Below are positions 53,395 to 62,142 of a stretch of 64,000 nucleotides of DNA, piece after piece. The notes beneath the pieces were generated by a model that saw only the letters and a list, made by a program, of their open reading frames with translations, was not told the origin of the DNA and ran no database searches. The stretch comes from VXYL01 sp963666465 (GTDB lineage: Bacteria; Pseudomonadota; Gammaproteobacteria; Pseudomonadales; Azotimanducaceae). Position 1 is the stretch's first letter. Every line of letters begins with the position of its first letter. Position numbers and translations under genes: made by a program. Where the stretch lies: positions 1,612,001-1,676,000 of the forward strand of contig OY762824.1 in NCBI GenBank assembly GCA_963666465.1, given 5' to 3'.

Positions 53395-54393
53395 ATGGCC
53401 GAAGCAGTCGCGACCCGGGAACTCACCTACGTCGGCGCCATCGCCGAGGCCGTCCACACGGTGCTCGCCGAGCAAGACACCGCCTTCGTCGCCGGCGAGG
53501 ATGTCGCCGGCGCCGGCGGTGTGTTCGGTTCCTATCGGGGCCTGCTCGACGCCTACGGCCCCGAGCGGGTGATCGACACGCCCATCTCCGAGGAAGGCAT
53601 CGTCGGCCTCGCGGTGGGTGCAGCCGCCACGGGCCTGCGCCCGATCATCGACATCATGTTCATGGACTTCATGGGCGAGTGCATGGACGAGATCGCCAAC
53701 CAGATGGCGAAGATGCGCTACATGTTCGGCGGTTCCGCATCGCTCCCCATCACCATCGTCACCATGTCCGGCGGCGGCATGAACATGGCGGCGCAGCACT
53801 CGCAAAGCCTGGAGGCGTGGATCTGCCACCTGCCCGGACTCAAGGTGGTGGCGCCGGCAACCCCGCGCGACGCCAAGGGTCTCATCATCGCCGCGTCCCG
53901 AGACGACAACCCGGTGTTCGTGGTGCTGAACAAGCTCTCCCTGCGCAACAGGGGCGAGGTGCCGGAGGACGCCTACGCGGTGCCCATCGGCAAGGCCCGC
54001 ACCGCCCGCGAAGGCAGCGACCTCACCATCGTCACCTACAGCCGCATGGTGCATGAGGCCACCACCGCCGCCGAGGCGCTGGCCGAGGAAGGCATCGACG
54101 CGGAAGTGATCGACCTGCGCTCCCTGCAACCCATGGACACCGAGGCGATGGTGGCCTCCGTGCAGAAGACCCATCGCGCCATCGTCGTCCACGAGGCCGT
54201 GCGCTTCGGCGGGCTCGGCGGCGAGATCGCCTCGCAAATTCAGGAGCTCGCCTTCGATTGGCTGGACGCTCCGGTGGCACGCATCGGCGCACCGTTCTCG
54301 CCGGTGCCGTTCGCCGCCAATCTGGAGCAGGCGTGGCTGCCGAACGCGCCGAAAATCGTCGCGGCGGCAAGGGAACTGCTCGGTCGCGAATAG
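53395..54393 (+). CDS. acoB: Acetoin dehydrogenase E1 component, beta subunit
   Basis: 332 residues of the transketolase-like E1 beta family: VAGEDVAGAGGVFGSYRGLL, VIDTPISEEGIVGLAVGAAA, SLQPMDTEAMVASVQKTHRA and FGGLGGEIASQIQELAF. It completes the heterotetrameric E1 with AcoA. ATG 53395 has CGGAGGGGAAT upstream. The gap to acoA is 44 bp; the frame is open backwards through acoA only as an artefact. No anomalies seen. Confidence 0.87.
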   Translation: MAEAVATRELTYVGAIAEAVHTVLAEQDTAFVAGEDVAGAGGVFGSYRGLLDAYGPERVIDTPISEEGIVGLAVGAAATGLRPIIDIMFMDFMGECMDEIANQMAKMRYMFGGSASLPITIVTMSGGGMNMAAQHSQSLEAWICHLPGLKVVAPATPRDAKGLIIAASRDDNPVFVVLNKLSLRNRGEVPEDAYAVPIGKARTAREGSDLTIVTYSRMVHEATTAAEALAEEGIDAEVIDLRSLQPMDTEAMVASVQKTHRAIVVHEAVRFGGLGGEIASQIQELAFDWLDAPVARIGAPFSPVPFAANLEQAWLPNAPKIVAAARELLGRE

Positions 54394-54422
54394 CCCGGGC
54401 GCGGTCAGGTCGCGGCAGCGCA

Positions 54423-55637
54423 GTGGCCCTTGGCACGAGCCAGCCCGTCGGCAAGGCCGCGACGCAAATCGTCGGCATCGTCGCCAATCCCGCATCCGGC
54501 AAGGACGTGCGGCGCCTGACCGCAAGGGCGTCGGTCTTCGACAATCAGGAGAAAGCGGCCATCGTCCGTCGCTGCCTGGCTGGCATCGCGGCGCTTGCAA
54601 GGTGCGGCGGTTCAGGCTGGAGCCAGGACGTCGCAGAAGACGAAGGCCGACGCATGCGTCCCTACGGAGGAGACCGTCGCCAACACGACACCGCAAGTCG
54701 TGGCGGCGCCAGCCATCGGCAGTTCTCGCGCCAGCGAAAACCGCCAGGGCGCCGCGATGCGACGCTCGTCCGCTACCTGGCCGACTCGCACAACATCGTC
54801 GCCAGCGCCGCCGGGGAGACCGGCGTCCCGGCGACTCCTCTCGACATCGAGGCCGCGGGCACCGCTGCCGACACCCGCGCCGCTGCCGAAGCGCTCAAGG
54901 GCGCTGCCGCGGTGATCACCCTCGGCGGCGACGGCACCAACCGGGCGTTCGTGCAAGGCTGGCTCGACGCCCCGTTGATCCCCCTTTCGACAGGCACCAA
55001 CAACGCCTTTCCGCACCTGCAGGAGGCGACCGCCGCCGGCGCCGCCGCGGCCTTGATCGCCAGCGGCGACGTGCCGATAGCGGCGGTCTCCCACCAAGCC
55101 AAGGTCGTGCATGTGGAGATCGAGGGAGAGGCGGCCGATCTTGCACTGATCGATGCGGCGGCCACCACCGATCGCTTCCTCGGCGCCCGCGCCATCGTCG
55201 ATCCCCGCACTTGGATGATGGCCGTGCTGACCCGAGCCGACCCGGCGGCGGTGGGCATGACGGGCGTGGCCGGGTTCGCCATGCCGCTGTCGGCATCGTG
55301 CGATGGCGGCGTGGTGATGGAGTTCGCCACGGGTACACGGCCGGCCTCCCGTATCCTGCACGCGCCCGTTGCACCCGGGCACTTCGCGGACGTGGCGGTG
55401 GCCGCGACACGCAGCGTCGCGCTCAACGCGCCTGTGCATCTGCGGGGCCCCGCCACGCTGGCCTTCGACGGCGAGCGAGAGCGGGTGCTGAAGCCGGGGC
55501 AGCGAGCCACCCTCACGATTCGGCGCGACGGCCCCCTCGTCGTCAACGTGCGACAGGCCCTCGCACATGCCGCCGCAGCGGGCCGGCTATCCATCGAACA
55601 CACCCCTCATACACCGAGCAACATCAGCGGAGATTGA
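54423..55637 (+). CDS. acoX: AcoX-like protein (NAD kinase fold), with an aberrant internal segment
   Basis: About 404 residues from GTG 54423. The start TQIVGIVANPASGKDVRRLT and ARASVFDNQEKAAIVRRCLA are typical of AcoX, as are AAAVITLGGDGTNRAFVQGW (GGDGT) and PLIPLSTGTNNAFP. AcoX is always found with acetoin dehydrogenases; its exact role is unresolved. Between about residue 60 and 117 (54600-54770) the sequence becomes Arg/Gly/Ser-rich (RQHDTASRGGASHRQFSRQ) and loses all family resemblance, although the frame stays open. A small insertion or compensated frameshifts replaced the original strand-helix region there. The protein may be non-functional. Confidence 0.7.
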   Translation: MALGTSQPVGKAATQIVGIVANPASGKDVRRLTARASVFDNQEKAAIVRRCLAGIAALARCGGSGWSQDVAEDEGRRMRPYGGDRRQHDTASRGGASHRQFSRQRKPPGRRDATLVRYLADSHNIVASAAGETGVPATPLDIEAAGTAADTRAAAEALKGAAAVITLGGDGTNRAFVQGWLDAPLIPLSTGTNNAFPHLQEATAAGAAAALIASGDVPIAAVSHQAKVVHVEIEGEAADLALIDAAATTDRFLGARAIVDPRTWMMAVLTRADPAAVGMTGVAGFAMPLSASCDGGVVMEFATGTRPASRILHAPVAPGHFADVAVAATRSVALNAPVHLRGPATLAFDGERERVLKPGQRATLTIRRDGPLVVNVRQALAHAAAAGRLSIEHTPHTPSNISGD

Positions 55638-55638
55638 C

Positions 55639-56964
55639 ATGCCGACCGAGATTTACCTCGTCAAGGTGGGGATGACCATGCACGAAGGCACGGTCGAGGA
55701 GTGGTATGTCGCCGACGGCGAGCGGGTGGAGGCCGGCGCCATGCTCTACCGGCTCGAAACCGAGAAAGTGAATCTCGACGTGGACGCGGACACCTCCGGC
55801 ATCGTCAGGCGCCTGGCAGCGGAAGGCGACACGCTGGAACCCGGAGACGTCGTGGGGTTCATCTACGCCGACGACGAGGTCATTCCGGATGTGCTGCCAA
55901 CGCCGAGGCCGAAGCGGGACATCGCGGTTGTGGGGGAAGCTGCCGCGCCGGCACCGCCGCAAACGAAATCCCCGGCACCCGGAAAGAGGGTGCCAGCATC
56001 CCCTGCCGCACGCCGTCTGGCACGGGAACGGGGCGTCTCGCTCGAAGGCGTGGCGGGAACTGGACCCGGCGGCCGCATCGTCGAAGGCGATGTACCTGAA
56101 GCGGCGCCTGCATCCGAACCGCCCAAGCGCGTGGCAGCATCACCGGCGGCGCGCAAGCTGGCCGCCGAGCTGGGCGTGGACCTTGCCGCCGTGTCGGGCA
56201 GCGGCCCGCGAGGCCGCATCACCCGCGACGACGTGCAGGCGGCGGCCGATGCACCGGCAGCGCCGGTGCAGCCTTCCGCTGGCACAGCCAACCGAATCTC
56301 CGCCATGCGCCGCACCATCGCCGAGCGAATGCACGCCAGCCTGCGCGAAGCGGCACAGCTCACGATGGACATGGAAGTGGACGCCACGGATCTGGTGAAG
56401 CTGCGCGGCAACCTCATCGACGAATGGGCAGAAGACGGCATTCGCGTCACCTACACCGACCTCGTGCTCGTGGCCGCCGCCCGCGCCCTCACCCGCCACC
56501 CGAAGATGAACGCAAGCCTTGACGGAGACGCCATCACCTCCTTCGATCACGCCCACGTCGGCATGGCGGTAGCCCTGGACGAAGGCCTGATCGTACCGGT
56601 CATCCGCGATGCTCACGACAAGCCCCTGCGCAGCGTGGCACAGGAATCCGCCGACCTCGCCACCCGCGCCCGCGCCGGAACCCTGGGCCTCGACGACCTC
56701 AGCGGCGGCACCTTCACCGTCACCTCCCTCGGCATGTACGGCGTGGACACCTTCACCCCAATCCTGAACCCACCCCAAGCCGGCATCCTCGGAGTCGGCC
56801 GCATCTACGACGGCACGAAGTGGCAAGACACCACCCCCATCCGCACCCCGATGCTCCGCCTATCCCTAACCTGGGACCACCGCGTCCTGGACGGCGCCCC
56901 CACCGCAGAGTTCCTCGGCACGGTGCGCCAATACCTCGAACAGCCCTACCGCCTGCTGGTTTGA
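55639..56964 (+). CDS. acoC: Dihydrolipoamide acetyltransferase (E2) of acetoin dehydrogenase
   Basis: 441 residues. The lipoyl domain has its lysine in YRLETEKVNLDVDAD. Two peripheral subunit-binding domains follow in tandem, PASPAARRLARERGVSLEGV and AASPAARKLAAELGVDLAAV, separated by Pro/Ala linkers. The catalytic domain contains AMRRTIAERMHASLREAAQL and ends with the active-site SLTWDHRVLDGAPTAEFLG. It transfers the acetyl group to CoA. ATG 55639 is one base after the acoX stop. One subunit-binding domain is usual, so two is noteworthy. No E3 gene follows here. Confidence 0.88.
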   Translation: MPTEIYLVKVGMTMHEGTVEEWYVADGERVEAGAMLYRLETEKVNLDVDADTSGIVRRLAAEGDTLEPGDVVGFIYADDEVIPDVLPTPRPKRDIAVVGEAAAPAPPQTKSPAPGKRVPASPAARRLARERGVSLEGVAGTGPGGRIVEGDVPEAAPASEPPKRVAASPAARKLAAELGVDLAAVSGSGPRGRITRDDVQAAADAPAAPVQPSAGTANRISAMRRTIAERMHASLREAAQLTMDMEVDATDLVKLRGNLIDEWAEDGIRVTYTDLVLVAAARALTRHPKMNASLDGDAITSFDHAHVGMAVALDEGLIVPVIRDAHDKPLRSVAQESADLATRARAGTLGLDDLSGGTFTVTSLGMYGVDTFTPILNPPQAGILGVGRIYDGTKWQDTTPIRTPMLRLSLTWDHRVLDGAPTAEFLGTVRQYLEQPYRLLV

Positions 56965-57149
56965 GTCCAAACGCCTTCTTTGACGGGTCGTGAGGTGCGT
57001 TTGCTGCTGCCTGGCTTGGCCTTCGAAGGTGTCCTCGTGCTCTTGAGCATGTTCAAGCTGGCATGTCGTCTCCCACATAGGACATATTCGGGCGCGACGG
57101 CTCTTGGAGCGATTCAGGATGGGCCGCGCGACGCTCATGACTGTCGGGC

Positions 57150-57469
57150 CTGACCTTGCGAGAGCTGGAAAGCGCTTCAGAACGGGTTCGGGCGGTCCTC
57201 GACCAGGTGCCGACAGAGCACAGGGAGACCGTGGCCGACCTGGGCGAGTCCGAGTCACTCGCAGGCCCTATATCGACGCGGGGCACGGTTGCGCCGTCCA
57301 GTCGAGCGGACGCGGTTCACGTTGCGCTCGCCACGCTTGTGGCGCCGACGTTCTCGCGAGCGGGAACTTCAGGCACATGGTGAACTGGCAGCGAGGCAAA
57401 TGTCGGCAGGGACCATCGCCCTATCGACATTCGAACGCCGAGGGAGATCGTAGATGACAACTGCTGAGA
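57150..57469 (+). pseudogene. PIN-domain protein, 5'-truncated and frameshifted
   Basis: Fragments in three frames assemble into one PIN-domain protein: LRELESASERVRAVLDQVPT and TEHRETVADLGESESLA, then SSRADAVHVALAT (conserved Asp-rich site of PIN nucleases), then NFRHMVNWQR, and finally PIDIRTPREIVDDNC ending at TGA 57467-57469. The N-terminal strand with the first catalytic Asp is missing or unrecognisable. At least two frameshifts are needed. Related intact genes encode VapC-like RNases in toxin-antitoxin pairs, with the partner overlapping at the 3' end, as the small gene at 57454 does here. Confidence 0.6.
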
Positions 57470-57678
57470 GGGATGCAAAGGAAGAGTCGCTCGATTGCGT
57501 TGCCTTCATGAGAGAGGCACGGTCCCGGCTCGGCGAGAAGATGAACTCCATGAGCAGCGAGGAGTTTGGGCACTGGATGCGCCACCACGAATACTCCGAC
57601 CCGAGGCTCGCAAAGCTTGCTGCGCAAGGGCGCCCGGAGCGGAAGGCCCCGAAACGCCTGGAGTCCGAAGGAAGCTGA
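57454..57678 (+). CDS. Small acidic protein next to the PIN relic, possible antitoxin-like partner
   Basis: 74 residues, from ATG 57454 after GAGGGAGATC. The sequence ESLDCVAFMREARSRLGEKM and SEEFGHWMRHHEYSDPRLA is soluble and mostly helical. It overlaps the last 16 bases of the PIN relic in another frame, the arrangement seen for PIN proteins and their downstream partners. With the PIN gene dead, it would be an orphan. I infer the partnership from position only. Confidence 0.5.
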   Translation: MTTAERDAKEESLDCVAFMREARSRLGEKMNSMSSEEFGHWMRHHEYSDPRLAKLAAQGRPERKAPKRLESEGS

Positions 57679-57950
57679 GAATGGCGAAGCGCCGCCAGCA
57701 ACATCGTTCGAGTGCTTCGAGTGGACGCGCAACAGCATCGAAATCTGGCGCTCGCCTCGCGGAGCAGTGCGGCCATGGTTCGAGGCCATGGACGGCGATA
57801 CGCCCTCCCTCCTGAGGCGCTGCGGACGAATCCTTCCGGTCAGTGAAGCATGGGCCCCCTTGCCGTTTTCCCCCGAGGAAGCGTCCTGGCTTCTTCGGAG
57901 GGAGCAGGCCGTGCGGATGGGCCCGAAGCCGCTCCACGGCCCCCCACGCC

Positions 57951-59637
57951 CTACAGACCAGGCAAGGGCATCTCCTTGCTGTCGCCCGGCCAAGCGCTTT
58001 GAAAGGCCGGCATGGGCGTTGCTGTTCGCACCTGTTCGAGCCAGAAGACGCCGTCGAAGGGGGCGCTGTTGCCGCGGGTGCCGATGAAGTCGATGTCGCC
58101 GTCGCCGTCAAGGTCGCGGGGGATCAGCTTGTCGAACATGCCGCGCTTGCGGCGGGAGATGTCGTGGCGAGTCCAGCCTGCGCCCAACTCGCCCGAGCTG
58201 CCGGGGTTTTCGAACCAGCCCAGGCGGCCCAGCGAGTCCGCTGGGGTGACGTCGCCGTCCTCGCTGCGGGGGCCCAGGCTGTAGCTTCCCGCCATCACGT
58301 CGAGTTCGCCATCGCCGTTGATGTCCGCCAAGGCGAAGCCGGTCATCGTGTCCGGGGCGAAGGTGCCGATCTGGTGCAGCCGCCACGCTCCTCGCCACTT
58401 TCCGTCTTGCATCGGCGGCTGTTCGAACCAAGCCAGGCCCGGCGGGCTGCCAGCCATGCCGAAGGCCGTCACGATGTCCAGCCGGCCGTCGAGGTTGAAG
58501 GCGGCCGCTTCCGCGCCGTCCGTGAGTGGAACGGGGTGTTCCACGAATCGGAGCCCGTCCGCGTCGGTGTCGTTCTCGAACACGATCATGCGGCGCTCGC
58601 CGCGGCTGCCAACCACGATGTCGAGGTCCCCATCGCCGTCAAGGTCCACGGGACGCGCGTTCTGCGGAATGCTGTAGCGGCCGAGTTCCATCTCCCGCCA
58701 TCCCGTCGCCGAGAGTGGATCGCCCACCACCCGAAACACCGACACCGGCGTCTTGCGAGCGTAGTCCCCCTCCCCGGGATTCTGCGCCCCCTTGTTCGCG
58801 GCAGAGACCTAGGAGTCTGCGCCGTAGAAACTTTTCCGGGGACATGCACCCTAATACGGCGAGAAAAATCCATCTTCTGGGAGGTCCTATCCCTCGCAGG
58901 AACGTTTCGGGGCGAGCAATGGGGGATCACACCCACATTTTCGGCGCGAGATCGTCCTACGGCGCAGACTCCTAGCGCCGCTTTGCGGCGCTCTGGCAGT
59001 TTTCGCTAGCGCGAAAACTGCGAAGGAAAAGTACGCAACCGTTCTCCAACTCGACAGTTTTTCTACGGCGCAGGCTTGCGTGCCAGGCACGATCTGCCGC
59101 GGCCAGGCACCTTCCCGCACGCCCTCGCCGGGGTTCTGGAAAATACACAAGGTGCGCGAGTTCCGAGGCCACCACCACGTCCGGCAACCCGTCGCCGTTC
59201 AAGTCACCGATGGCCACATCCTCCGGCGCGGCAGCGAGGGCGCCCTCGGCCAGCGTCACGTTGTGCCATTGCTGCGGACTCGCGCTGCCGAAAGCGATGC
59301 GGACATGCCCGTCCGGCTGGCCGTCATAGCTGGTGTCGGACTCATGCACCGAGACGATGTCCTCGCACCCGTCCCCGTCGAGATCGGCCATCACCAGCCC
59401 ATCGCTGCCACTGATCGGCACGCCCTGCCCGGCATCGTCGATGCGGTGTTCGCGCCAACTGATGGTCTCGTCCCCCACTTGGGCGCGTGACAGGGCATCC
59501 CCCACCGGAGTTGCATTCGCCGCATGGGGCATGGCGGTCAATGCCGGCCACAACAGGGGCAACCACCGCGCCGCTTGCTTTCTTTCGACCATCCTCGTCG
59601 CGAACCCAACGATCCGCCCCTTCACCCGAGCAACCAC
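57951..59637 (-). pseudogene. Secreted VCBS/FG-GAP repeat protein, split by a small element and a frameshift
   Basis: The N-terminal part (59637 to about 59140) has a signal-like segment (WLPLLWPALTAMPHAANA) and FG-GAP repeats (VMADLDGDGCEDIVSVHESD, VAIGDLNGDGLPDVVVASEL). A frameshift near 59135 moves the continuation FQNPGEGVREGAWPRQIV to another frame. Insertion of 58809-58975 and adjacent hairpin DNA then separates it from the C-terminal part (from about 58790), which has further repeats (VDLDGDGDLDIVVGSRGE, LADINGDGELDVMAGSY, RDLDGDGDIDFIGTRG). Such proteins fold as calcium-bound beta-propellers outside the cell. The gene is disrupted. Confidence 0.8.
58809..58975. mobile_element. 167-bp MITE-like element with perfect 19-bp inverted ends
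   Basis: CTAGGAGTCTGCGCCGTAG at 58809-58827 is the exact reverse complement of 58957-58975. The interior has no coding potential. The flanking DNA to about 59075 adds two hairpins, CGCCGC-TTT-GCGGCG and GCAGTTTTCGC with its complement GCGAAAACTGC around TAGC, and another partial end (CTACGGCGCAGGCT) near 59065. The whole 58800-59080 block interrupts the VCBS gene. It is unrelated to copies A-C. Confidence 0.65.
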
Positions 59638-59760
59638 CGCGCCGCTTGCTTTCTTTCGCCCATCCCCATCCCTCGCTCTCCAACCCCAGCCTGGAGGCTA
59701 CACCCACGCCCAACCGTCGCCTGCGCCATAATCCCGCCACTTGGCAACACGACGCTGTGC

Positions 59761-60756
59761 ATGACCGACCTGCTCCCACGCGCACGCGCCATGCTGGCGC
59801 ATTCGGCGGCTGCCGTTGAGGCGGTGTCGGGCCTGCTCGACGAGCGGCTTGCCGAAGCCGTGCAAGTGATCGCCGGGCTCGAATCCATCCTCATCGTCAC
59901 CGGCCTCGGCAAGAGCGGCCTCGTGGCGCAGAAAGCGGCGGCGACTCTTTCCAGCACCGGTACGCAAACCGCCTTCGTGCATCCCGTGGAGGCGCTGCAC
60001 GGTGACCTCGGCATAGTCCGGCCGGGTTCGGCGATGCTGGCGCTGTCGAAGAGCGGCGGCAACGAGGAGACCATCGAGTTCGCTCGCCAGTTCCGCTTGG
60101 TGACCGAGGGCAAGGTGGTCTCCGTGACGGAGCCCGGCTCGCGCCTGGCGTCGGTCGCAGACATCCCGCTGTCCATCCCCGTGCTGGCGGAGATCGACGA
60201 GTTCAACCTCGCCCCCACCACCAGCACGCTGACGACGATGGCCGTCTGCGACATGCTGGCCATTCTGGTGCAACAGGAGAAGGGGCTCACCGACCACGAC
60301 TTCGCCCGCTTCCATCCCAGCGGCACGCTCGGTCGGCGGCTGCTGCTGGAGGTGAAGGATCTGATGATCCAGGGCGACGCCTTGCCCATCGTGCAAGACA
60401 GCATTCGCTTTGCGGATCTCGTCTATGAGATCTCCTCCAAGGGCATCGGCATGGCCATCATCGTGGACGACGACGGCGGCCATGTCGGCGTAGTCACGGA
60501 TGCCGACATTCGCCGCCTGCTGCTGCGCGGCGAGGACGTGCGCGCACTCTCCGCCGGCCAGTGCTTCCATCGCAGCCGCCGCGGCACAGAGAGCAACGCC
60601 CCCACCGACGTACACGGCGCCACCACCACCGACGCCAAGGCCATCGACTGCCTCCGCCAAATGCGCGAAAGCCGCATCACGGAACTGGTGGTGCTGGAAG
60701 CGGCCCGTCCGGTGGGCGTGGTACGGCTGCAGGACTTGATCGAAGCGGGAATGTAG
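59761..60756 (+). CDS. kdsD: Arabinose-5-phosphate isomerase (KdsD/KpsF family)
   Basis: 331 residues: an N-terminal SIS domain (ILIVTGLGKSGLVAQKAAAT, HGDLGIVRPGSAMLALSKSG) followed by two CBS domains (VKDLMIQGDALPIVQDSIRF, GMAIIVDDDGGHVGVVTDAD). The linker FARFHPSGTLGRRLLLEV is diagnostic of the family. The enzyme makes D-arabinose 5-phosphate, the first step to Kdo for lipopolysaccharide. The start ATG 59761 is preceded by an in-frame stretch without support. The second CBS domain contains a somewhat long Thr/Ala/Asp insert (TDVHGATTTDAKA). Function is otherwise expected to be intact. Confidence 0.88.
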   Translation: MTDLLPRARAMLAHSAAAVEAVSGLLDERLAEAVQVIAGLESILIVTGLGKSGLVAQKAAATLSSTGTQTAFVHPVEALHGDLGIVRPGSAMLALSKSGGNEETIEFARQFRLVTEGKVVSVTEPGSRLASVADIPLSIPVLAEIDEFNLAPTTSTLTTMAVCDMLAILVQQEKGLTDHDFARFHPSGTLGRRLLLEVKDLMIQGDALPIVQDSIRFADLVYEISSKGIGMAIIVDDDGGHVGVVTDADIRRLLLRGEDVRALSAGQCFHRSRRGTESNAPTDVHGATTTDAKAIDCLRQMRESRITELVVLEAARPVGVVRLQDLIEAGM

Positions 60757-60840
60757 AGAGCTCTCCCTTTCGCCGGCTCCGTCGTTCCAGGAGGGAGGCG
60801 CCTCGCCGACGCGCCCGTGCCGGCCGCCAGGCGCGTCCAC

Positions 60841-61199
60841 AGGAGCCTTCAGCCGGGGAAGCATCCCCGACCGCTGACGCGCAGGGAAGTGCCGGCAGTT
60901 CCCCCATCGCCGGGGGCGTGCTTCCATGCAGGGAGCCTTCAGCCGGGGAAGCATCCCCGACCGCTGACGCGCAGGGAAGTGCCGGCAGTTCCCCCATCGC
61001 CGGGGGCGTGCTTCCATGCAGGGAGCCTTCAGCCGGGGAAGCGTCCCCGACCGCCGACGCGCAAGGAAGTGCCGGCAATTCCCCCATCGCCGGGGGCGTG
61101 CTTCCATGCAGGGAGCCTTCAGCCGGGGAAGCATCCCCGACCGCTGACGCGCAAGGAAGTGCCGGCAATTCCCCCATCGCTGGGGCGTGCTTCCATGCA
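60841..61199 (+). repeat. Tandem array of a 90-bp unit, four copies
   Basis: Units begin with GGAGCCTTCAGCCGGGGAAG at about 60841, 60931, 61021 and 61111 and end with CGTGCTTCCATGCA. Each unit contains two hairpins (GGGGA-AGCA-TCCCC and CCCCC-ATCGCC-GGGGG). Copies differ by a few bases. The same unit is found inverted at 62143-62951, singly at 25507 and degenerate at 52283. No stop codons occur in several frames, so long frames here are not genes. Confidence 0.9.
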
Positions 61200-61316
61200 A
61201 GACATGCCTGTCTGCTGGCCGACATCCATTCTGGATCGAACGGGGTGTTGCCGACGTCTTGCCGCGACGCCTGACGGCGCGCTTGGAGGCAAGATGCCCT
61301 CCCTCCGGGAGACGCT

Positions 61317-61940
61317 ATGATGGTCGCAACGGACATGGCGCGGAAAATGACCTACCCTCGAGAAGAAGCGTTGGACGCCCTCTCGTGCGGCGTCCTCCCC
61401 CGTCAAGGCAAATGGAGCGACGAAGACTATCTGTGGCTGACCGACGAAACCAACCGTCTGGTCGAACTCACCGATGGCTTTGTGGAAGCGCTTCCCATGC
61501 CGACCTCTGCGCACCAAACCGCGTTGGCGCACCTCTTTTGCCGCTTCGAGGAGCATGTCGCTCCCTTGGGAGGCATCGTCCTCTTCGCGGCACTGCGTGT
61601 GCGCATCCGCGCAGGCAAGTTCCGCGAGCCGGACCTGCTCCTGCTGCGAGACCGAAACGACCCCCGCTTCCAAGACCGGTTCTGGCTGGGCGCCGACTTG
61701 GTGCTGGAGGTGGTCAGCCCCGATGGCCGACGCCGCGACTTGGTGCAGAAACCACTGGACTATGCCGAAGCCGGCGTTCCGGAGTATTGGATCGTCGATC
61801 CCCGTGACGAAACCATCACCGTGCTAACCCTCGCTGGCAATGCCTACGAGGAGCATGGCGTCTTTCGTCGCGGCCAAACCGCAACCTCGCCCTTGCTGGA
61901 GGGCCTCGATGTGCAGGTGGCGGCCACGTTCGACGCCTGA
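61317..61940 (+). CDS. Uma2 family (DUF820) PD-(D/E)XK nuclease-like protein, second copy
   Basis: 207 residues, paralogous to the protein at 19049. Matching motifs are LVELTDGFVEALPMPTSAHQ, LRVRIRAGKFREPDLLLLRD, LVLEVVSPDGRRRDLVQK and YAEAGVPEYWIVDPRDETIT. The start may be ATG 61317 or 61320. It is the only gene between two oppositely oriented arrays of the same 90-bp repeat, and a REP-like palindrome (61976-62000) follows its stop. This looks like a repeat-bracketed mobile cassette. Biological role unknown. Confidence 0.8.
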   Translation: MMVATDMARKMTYPREEALDALSCGVLPRQGKWSDEDYLWLTDETNRLVELTDGFVEALPMPTSAHQTALAHLFCRFEEHVAPLGGIVLFAALRVRIRAGKFREPDLLLLRDRNDPRFQDRFWLGADLVLEVVSPDGRRRDLVQKPLDYAEAGVPEYWIVDPRDETITVLTLAGNAYEEHGVFRRGQTATSPLLEGLDVQVAATFDA

Positions 61941-61975
61941 GCCTGCCCAAAACTCGGCGGCAGTGGACTCCACCG

Positions 61976-62003
61976 GAGGAGGGCGTCTCGCCCTCCCTAG
62001 CAG
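61976..62003. repeat. REP-like palindrome (GAGGGCG/CGCCCTC)
   Basis: GGAGGGCGTCTCGCCCTCCC follows the Uma2 stop. It belongs to the same palindrome family as 22108, 42358 and 44695, with GTCT as loop. Downstream to 62142 no gene is seen. Confidence 0.5.
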
Positions 62004-62142
62004 CCTGTCGGACTTTCGGACGGCGCAAGCTGGCCGAATGCCGACAGGGTGACAGGACGGCTGGGGCTGGGGCAGGAAGCGTTGCCGAAAGGCAACGGTT
62101 CTTGTGGCGCTGGCCAAATGCGCCCTTGCCGCTACATTGCTT

